Positions 44,490 to 50,492 of a stretch of DNA of 50,492 nucleotides are shown here, piece by piece. Positions within the stretch are counted from its first letter, which is position 1; the number at the start of each line of letters is the position of its first letter. This stretch comes from UBA7396 sp034675265 (GTDB lineage Bacteria > Patescibacteriota > Gracilibacteria > BD1-5 > UBA6164), in NCBI GenBank assembly GCA_034675265.1, contig JAUCDK010000005.1, positions 1 through 50,492 on the forward strand. Direction: 5' to 3'. The translations under genes were made by a program, and so were the position numbers. The notes under the pieces are model-generated. The model had not been told where the DNA came from and ran no database searches. It saw only the letters and a list, made by a program, of their open reading frames with translations.

Positions 44490-46268
44490 TTAAATATATA
44501 AAATATCGTCCCAATCAGTTCTGTATAATGGTTCATTTAATAATTTTTGATCAATAATATGACCTATAAATCAAATCGTTCTTGCTAAAATGAAAAAACC
44601 ATTAAAAATTCATGCATCAATATAATTTTTAATTTCTCTTTCACTCATTCATAAATCCATAAATATATCTAAAAGAAGCGCTGCAATTACTCAGTCTACA
44701 TTCAAAATTAAATTTGATCTTTTTTCTAAAGTTAATTTTTCAACTTCAAGAGCAAATTGTAAATGTTGTGTTTTTGGAAATTTCTTAGAAAGTTCTAAAA
44801 GGATTTCACATCTTTTATCTGGATTAAATTTTGATTTTACTTTATGTCATATTCCAGGAATATTTTCTCATTTTTTCTTCATATTTACTACAAAATCTTG
44901 TGGAGTAATTGAGTCTTTTACCGCTTCAAAAAAGTATTTTCCAGCCCCATCGATTGCTCATCAAAATCTTGGTCAAATAGTCGTAAGTCAAGCAATTAAA
45001 CTTGATTTTACATCATTTCCAGCACGAGCCGTAATGATAGCATTCGTTGCTCAAGAAACTGCTGGTCCATGATCAGCAAGTAAAATAATAATTGCATTAA
45101 TAAAATCAAGAGCATATTTTGGTAAATCTCTTTTTAACCATAAATTTCAAACCACATTTGCAATACTTCACTCAGAAATATAATTTGAAATTAATTTTTT
45201 ATTATAACTTAATTCTTCTCATCTTTCATCTGAAATACTTGAAGTAATTTTTGTTGGAACTCTATTTTTGATAATTTCTACCTTTTTTTGAAGTTCAATT
45301 TCATTATAATTACTTTTGTCTTGAATATTTAATTCTTGAAATGTTTGTTTAATTTTTTCTCATAAATCCATAAAACTTTCTGGAACTATTGCTCAAGCAT
45401 TTTTTAAATTCAAGTTCTTATAATTTGAACTTTCAGTATTTGAATCTGCTTTTGCTCAGGCATGTCAAAATTGTACTCAAGAAGGAAGTAAATCAGAAAT
45501 CGTCCCTATACAATATGCAACAACTGGTTTTGTAATAATTTTATTTTTTATCATTTGTGCAATCTCATTTTCATCATTTCATCCAATTTCTCAAAGAAGC
45601 ACAATCATTTTTATCTCATCGATTTTTTCATATTGAAGTATGATATCTTGAAAGGTAGCAATAGAATATTTATCTCATCCAATCGCAACTGAAGTATGAG
45701 TTCCATTTGTATTATCTGCAATAATTCTTCTGAGTTCATTACTCATTCATCCTGATTTTGAAACAAATCAAACCGATCATTTTTTATATAATTTTGAAGA
45801 AAGAATATTCTCCAAACTTCATCCAGTATTTCCTACTCTAAATTCTCCATTTACCATTGCTCCAACTGTTGATGGCCCAATAATATTTTTTTGCTTTTGT
45901 TTATTATAAGCTATTATTTTTCTTGTTTGGCTTTCAGGAATTCCCTCAGCAATAATAATAATATTTTTTATACTTTCTTGTTCCATTGCTTGAAGTGTTG
46001 AACTATAAGCACTTCTAAAAGAAGCATAATTTAAAACAGTATCAGCTTTTTGTAAAATATATTCAGGAATACTATCAAAATCAGGATAAGATGTTATAAA
46101 AATCTCTTTTCCTCAATAAAAAAGTTTATAATTTGCAATATCCTTTCCTGGATTTATAAATGCTACTACTGATGGTTCTCTCTCACAAATAAAATCAAAA
46201 TCAAGCATTTTTTGTGCTGTTGAAAGATGTAAACCATAGATGATAGCAAACGATTGTTTTGAAAACAT
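44490..46268 (-). CDS. aclA: ATP-citrate lyase, citrate synthase-like subunit (AclA type)
   Basis: 592 residues, near the ~608 of green-sulfur-bacterial AclA. N-terminal succinyl-CoA-ligase-like CoA region (IIGPSTVGAMVNGEF, SKSGGMSNE), phospho-His region QFGHAGAKAD (His269), then the citrate-synthase-like domain: ISDERGEELSY, PKYALDFI, LADHGPAVSGATNAII, GIGHKVKSKFNPD, ALEVEKLT, LILNVDGVIAALLLD, FIGHIIDQK, WDDILYI. These are the diagnostic ACL motifs and exclude a plain succinyl-CoA synthetase. The enzyme splits citrate and CoA with ATP into acetyl-CoA and oxaloacetate. The ATP-grasp partner is at 46939-48144, with an HD gene between them. Confidence 0.95.
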
Positions 46269-46277
46269 AATATATTT

Positions 46278-46928
46278 TTAAAAATTAATTTCTTTCATAA
46301 ATTGCTCTAAATATTTTTCCATAAATGTATGTCTTTCCTGAGCAATTTTCTTCCCTGTATGGGTAATAATTAAATCTTTTAATGTAAGTAATTTTTCATA
46401 AAAATGATTTATTGCTGTTGATTTATGTTTTTTATATTCTTCTTTTGACATATTGAGTTTTACTTCAATTTTAGGGTTATAAATTTCCCTTCCCTTTTCC
46501 CCTGAAAAACACAAACATCTTGCAATTCAAATAGCTCATAATGCGTCTAATTTATCTGCATCTTTCACAATATCTAACTCTTTACTTTGAAAAGTTACTT
46601 CTCAGAGATTGGTTGAATAAGAAATATTTTTTATAATATTTTGTACATGTACAATAATATCATCATCTATTCAAAGAGAAGAAAGAAATTCTCAAGCAAT
46701 TTTTGGTCAAATAGTTTCATCTCCATCATGATATTTATAATCAGCAATATCATGTAAAAGTGCTCAAAGTTTTACTACGAGCATATTATCAACTTTTTCT
46801 TCTTCTGCAATATGCACTGCCATATTATACACTCTTTCAATATGAAAAAAATCATGCGATGGTTTTGCATTTTCAAGAGTTGTTTTTACAAATTCTATCG
46901 TTTTTTGAATAATGATATCTTCATTCAT
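46278..46928 (-). CDS. HD-domain phosphohydrolase
   Basis: 216 residues. Metal-binding HD pattern: KPSHDFFHIERVYNMA (first His and the HxxxR region), LLHDIADYKYHDGDE (HD pair) and IVKDADKLDALGAIG (distal Asp). This matches the YedJ/YpgQ-type HD hydrolases, which act on nucleotides or similar phosphate compounds. It lies between the two ACL genes with gaps of 9 and 10 nt, so it is co-transcribed with them. A role linked to nucleotide or CoA pools is only a guess. Confidence 0.9.
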
Positions 46929-46938
46929 AATTTGAAGT

Positions 46939-48144
46939 TTAGAGTGTAATTTCTTTTAAAATATCTGTCATATAAACATTACTATCTGTAACCTTGCATG
47001 AAATTCAGAGTCTCTCACAAGCATTACTTAGAAGTTTTAATCAAATTTTATCATTTAATCATCATCTTCTTACGAGTATTTGAATATTTTGTTTTTTTAT
47101 TTCCTCTGCTTTCTCTTCTAAAACATCAATAATTCCTGTAAAAGTTTTATCAATTTGAGTAAAATTTGCAATTGCTCCAGCAATAATTAAATATTTTGCT
47201 GTTTGACTTGATAACATAGTTTCAAATAAAACTTTTGTATATTCACGAGTAAAATATCTATCTGGGTCTCAAGATAATTCTCAATAATTAGCCAATTCTT
47301 TAGCATATCATAAATATCAAAGAGTATCAGTAATTACAAGAGAACCTCATCCTCAAGATAATAGTGTCCAAATTTTTCCTTTTGTATTTAAAAATTTTAG
47401 CTTTAAACTTGCTCCTGTTTTTTGATCTAATTCTTTGATATATTTTTCACTTTCTGATTCTTCAAATCAAAAAGCATTTGGAAATTCAAGATTTTCCCAA
47501 GTTTCTGGATGAAGAAAAAAGGCACTATCATCTACTTTTGCAACCATATCAAGCAAAATAAGATCTCCATTTCTCAGATCAAAACAAAATGGATTTACTT
47601 CTAAATAAGTAAAATCTTCTTGTCTATAAAAAGCAAATAAATCAATTATTACTTGAAGTATTTTTTCATCCAAAATTCAAAAAATATTTGAAAGAACATC
47701 TTTTGAAAGCTCATCTAAAACTCACACTTTTAAAGAAAGTACTTTTTCCCAATTTTCCTCTACATCAATTCATCCAAAATTTGAAAAAAATATTTCATCA
47801 AATTCTTTTTCTTGTTTGATAGCTATATAGTATTCTTCTTGATGTGGAATAAATTCTTCCAGTAAAAATGTATTTAAAATTCAAGAGGTTTCTTTTATTT
47901 TAATTTCTTTTCATGATTTTTCTAAAAACCATTTTTTTGATTCATCTGACGAAAGTTTTACTCAAATAAGTCATAATTTTCCTCTTTTTCAAAAAAGTTC
48001 ATCTGGTTTTATTACATACTTTTTTTCTTGAGATATGTTTACAAAATCTGCTTCTTGAGTAATTTGCATTCATCAATATTTTTTTCAAATTGAAGAAAAA
48101 AACATATTTTTTGCATCAAATTCTCTAATTGGTGAATTTGCCAT
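46939..48144 (-). CDS. aclB: ATP-citrate lyase, ATP-grasp subunit (AclB type)
   Basis: 401 residues, matching the ~398 of AclB. ATP-grasp/succinyl-CoA-synthetase-beta-like N-terminal region with VIKPDELFGKRGKLGLIGVKL, ATP site and LLEEFIPHQEEYYIAI. Then FTYLEVNPFCFDLRNGDLILLDMVAKVDDSA (the metal-binding Glu/Asn/Asp area), IWTLLSGGGGSLVITDTL (phosphate loop), ELSGDPDRYFTREYTKVLF, and a terminal Rossmann-like ILVRRGGLN. It phosphorylates the AclA histidine using ATP and citrate. First gene of the aclB-HD-aclA unit. Confidence 0.92.
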
Positions 48145-48188
48145 GATTATATATTAAAAAATATTTTTCGTATAATATAAATAATCTC

Positions 48189-48365
48189 TTATTTATCAAG
48201 TTTATTTCATTCTTGTGTTCTGCTTTGTAAAATTTTATCAACAAAATCTGATATTTCTTGACATTTTTTCTTTACATCAGGATTATTTTGGTAATATGAT
48301 TGAATATAAGCTAATCCTGGGCTTTTCATATTCATTAATTTTTGTTGTAATTCGTTATTTATCAT
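48189..48365 (-). CDS. Small 58-residue protein overlapping recG
   Basis: 58 residues, hydrophilic and helical, rich in Gln, Lys and Asn, with one Cys; ends in TAA. Its ATG (48363-48365) overlaps the last 7 nt of recG, so it is translationally coupled to it. No family recognised. The overlap and its codon structure support a real gene, but the small size keeps confidence moderate. 48145-48188 is a short AT-rich gap before aclB. Confidence 0.55.
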
Positions 48366-50371
48366 ACAATAGCATTATTTTTAAACATTTCCTCAATATC
48401 TTCTCTGATTTGACTTACGAGTTCTAAATCTTTTATATCTGCAATTTTAAATTCTGGAATTCAAGATTGTCTCACTCCATAAACTTCTCATGGTCATCTT
48501 AATTCTAAATCAACTTCTGCAAGTTCAAAACCATTATTTGTTTTTTCCATTGCTTTTAATCTATCTGTTTTATAGCCATTTGATGGAAACAAATAACAAT
48601 AACTTTGAAATTCTCATCTTCCAACTCTTCCTCTAAATTGATGAAGTTGTGACAGTCAAAATCTTTCTGCTCATTCAATACACATAATCGTTGCATTTGG
48701 CACATTTACTCAAACCTCAACTACACTCGTTGAAGATAAAATACTTATTTCTCAACTTGAAAATTGTTTCATAATTTCTTCTTTTTCTTTTGCTTTCATT
48801 TTTCCATGTAATAATCAAATTTTAAACGGAGAAAATATTTCAGTAAGTGATTCATACGTTGAAATTGCATTGGCTAAATCCATTTTTTCTGATTCTTCTA
48901 CTAAAGGAGAAATCCAAAATACTTGTCTTCATGATTCTATTTGATTTCTGACAAAAAGTTCTATTCCATGTCTTTCATCATCACTTTTTGCTACTTTGGT
49001 AAAAATACTTTTTCTTCCAGCTGGATATTCATTAATAATTGATAAATCTTGATCTCAATATAATGTCAAAGCTAATGTTCTTGGAATTGGAGTTGCGGTC
49101 ATATTTAGAGAATGAGGAAAAATTCATCCAGTAGAATATTTTTCTAAAGCTTCTCTTTGTTTTACTCAAAATCTGTGTTGTTCATCAATAATTACTAAAC
49201 CAAGTTTTGCAAATCTTACATCGTCTTCTAAAAGTGCGTGAGTTCAAATAATTACATCAATATTTCCTGATTTTAATTGTTCTTTTAAAATATCTTTTTG
49301 TTTTTTAGGTGTACTTCAAACAAGTAATGAAGGATTTAAATTATATTTTACAAATAATTTTTCAAGTCATTCAAAATGTTGTCTTGCTAAAATTTCAGTT
49401 GGTGCAAGAATGCAAGCTTGTACTTTTTGTCACATTTTTTCACTTTGTAAAATACTGTGAATAATTGCAATTGCTGCTACAACTGTTTTTCCAGTTCCAA
49501 CATCTCATTGTAAAAGTCTTTGCATTGAGTGAGTTTTTTCCATATCTTTGAGAACTTGGAAAAGTGATATTTTTTGATGTCCTGTTAATTCAAAAGGAAG
49601 ATTTGAAATAATTTCTTTCACCAAATCTGCATTAAAAATAATAGGAAGTGCTTTCCCTTCTGAAATATTTTGTCTTTCTTGTTTTTTTGAAAGTGAAGTA
49701 AAATTAATAGCAAATAATTCATCATACGCAAGTCTTTCTCTTGCTAACTCAAAATCATGTTTACTTTGAGGAAAATGAAGTTTTTCTATTGCTCAGGCAC
49801 GAGAAATAAAATTATATTTTTTGATAATACTTTCAGGAAGAGTTTCTTCTATTAAAAGACAATATTTTCTTAAATATTCCATTTTTGAAGCAATCCAACT
49901 TCCTGGAATATAATTAAAATCTGAATAAACAGGGATTACTTCTCATCATGATTTTGAAAGATTGGTTTCAATTTCAGGAGAAAGAAAGGATAATTTTCAA
50001 AAATCATATTTTACTTTTCCAGAAACCAGCACTTTTTTCCCAATATATTTTTGTAATTGTGTTCAGAGATAATTTCTATTAAACCAAACTCATTCAGACA
50101 TAAAACCATTTTTATCTTCAAATACAGCTTTTGTAAGAAGTTTTCCATTTCCAGTTTTTGAATTTGTTGCTGAAATAAGAGTTACTAAAATAGTATTTTT
50201 ATCCTTTACATTGATATAAGAAAAACTCTCAAGTACATTACTTCTATCTTCGATATCTTTTGGGAAAAAATTTAACATATCTCCAACTGTTAAAATCCCT
50301 CATTTTGCGAGAGCTTTTATATAATTATCAGTGGTATGTAAAATTTGTTTTGATAAAGGTGTAGAAAGCAT
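48359..50371 (-). CDS. recG: ATP-dependent DNA helicase RecG
   Basis: 670 residues, close to the family length (~690). Wedge (OB) domain with FFPKDIEDRS and GKVLVSGKVKYDFGK, then helicase motifs: LLQGDVGTGKTVVAAIA, ACILAPTEILARQHF, VIIGTHALL, VIIDEQHRFGVKQR (DEQH), MTATPIPRTLALTLYGD, LLHGKMKAKEKEEIM, VVEVGVNVPNATIMCIEGAERFGLSQLHQFRGRVGRG. It reverses stalled forks and branches Holliday junctions. Stop (TAA) overlaps the start of the 58-residue gene. Preceded by a terminator at 50384-50416. Confidence 0.96.
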
Positions 50372-50383
50372 CAGAAATACAAT

Positions 50384-50416
50384 AAAAAACTATTATTTTT
50401 ATTATAATAGTTTTTT
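50384..50416 (-). terminator. Terminator between the edge gene and recG
   Basis: 13-bp perfect stem AAAAAACTATTAT/ATAATAGTTTTTT with a 7-nt loop. It lies 12 nt upstream of recG and 17 nt downstream of the partial gene at the window edge. Confidence 0.82.
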
Positions 50417-50433
50417 TGTGAAAGCCAAATTTA

Positions 50434-50492
50434 TTACTTCCCTACATAATGGGAATTATTTGTAAGATTCAAATAATTCAATAAGGCAATTG
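50434..50492 (-). CDS. 3' end of a gene cut by the window edge
   Basis: The last ~18 codons before a TAA (50434-50436) on the minus strand, immediately before a terminator. The short tail is Asn/Leu-rich (LLNYLNLTNNSHY). Two other frames also reach a stop nearby, so the frame is not certain. No family can be assigned. Confidence 0.35.
   Translation of the reverse strand, partial: IALLNYLNLTNNSHYVGK

Noticed and set aside
1..50492. tRNA, rRNA, tmRNA or RNase P genes
   Set aside because: No stretch with the expected conserved motifs or higher GC content was found. The window is AT-rich throughout.

Overview
This is a very AT-rich chromosomal window from a bacterium that reads UGA as glycine (genetic code 25). 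It most likely belongs to Candidatus Absconditabacteria (SR1) or Gracilibacteria (BD1-5/GN02) of the Patescibacteria/CPR. Read with the standard code nearly every gene falls apart at TGA. Read with TGA = Gly, long complete proteins appear, and TGA sits at invariant glycines, including the P-loops of DnaA and DnaX. All coordinates here were obtained by reading through TGA and stopping only at TAA or TAG.

Layout. 1-2918: copper-type module on the minus strand (signal-anchored protein cut by the window edge, 5'-truncated CusA-like RND pump, small His-containing secreted protein, lipoprotein multicopper oxidase with an operator-like inverted repeat at its promoter). 3227-5300: small unknown protein and two secreted proteins that share a promoter/leader. 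5381-12214: Rhs-type polymorphic toxin locus (FG-GAP protein, 1699-aa Rhs protein, immunity candidate, orphan Rhs tip remnant, second immunity candidate). 12316-17587: response regulator, YaaA, small membrane protein, DNA photolyase and a DUF6119/TIGR04141-family protein framed by large inverted repeats. 17791-28954: DUF4153 membrane protein, zinc-ribbon protein, histidine kinase/response regulator pair, FAD-dependent oxidoreductase, lysozyme-like secreted protein, SPFH protein, signal peptidase II, multi-spanning membrane protein, AMMECR1-like protein. 29039-32649: large prepilin-like protein, lgt and a rhomboid protease.

32678-43448: minus-strand run of truncated priA, dnaX, murE, a DUF4012 protein, a second large prepilin-like protein and dnaA, then a divergent lytic transglycosylase and a small ORF. 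43451-50492: minus-strand glycosyltransferase, both subunits of ATP-citrate lyase with an HD hydrolase between them, a 58-aa gene and recG, then the 3' end of one more gene.

The cell-surface theme is strong: lipoprotein maturation (lspA, lgt), two prepilins with very large and different ectodomains, an Rhs toxin locus, a rhomboid, muralytic enzymes and several sensors. This would suit a host-attached or predatory epibiont, but that lifestyle is inferred. The most unusual items are the complete ATP-citrate lyase pair in a CPR-type genome, the Rhs array with a 77-bp duplicated core segment, the DUF6119 gene enclosed by long perfect inverted repeats, and a PriA protein that ends after its N-terminal half. 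No tRNA, rRNA, CRISPR array or insertion sequence was recognised.
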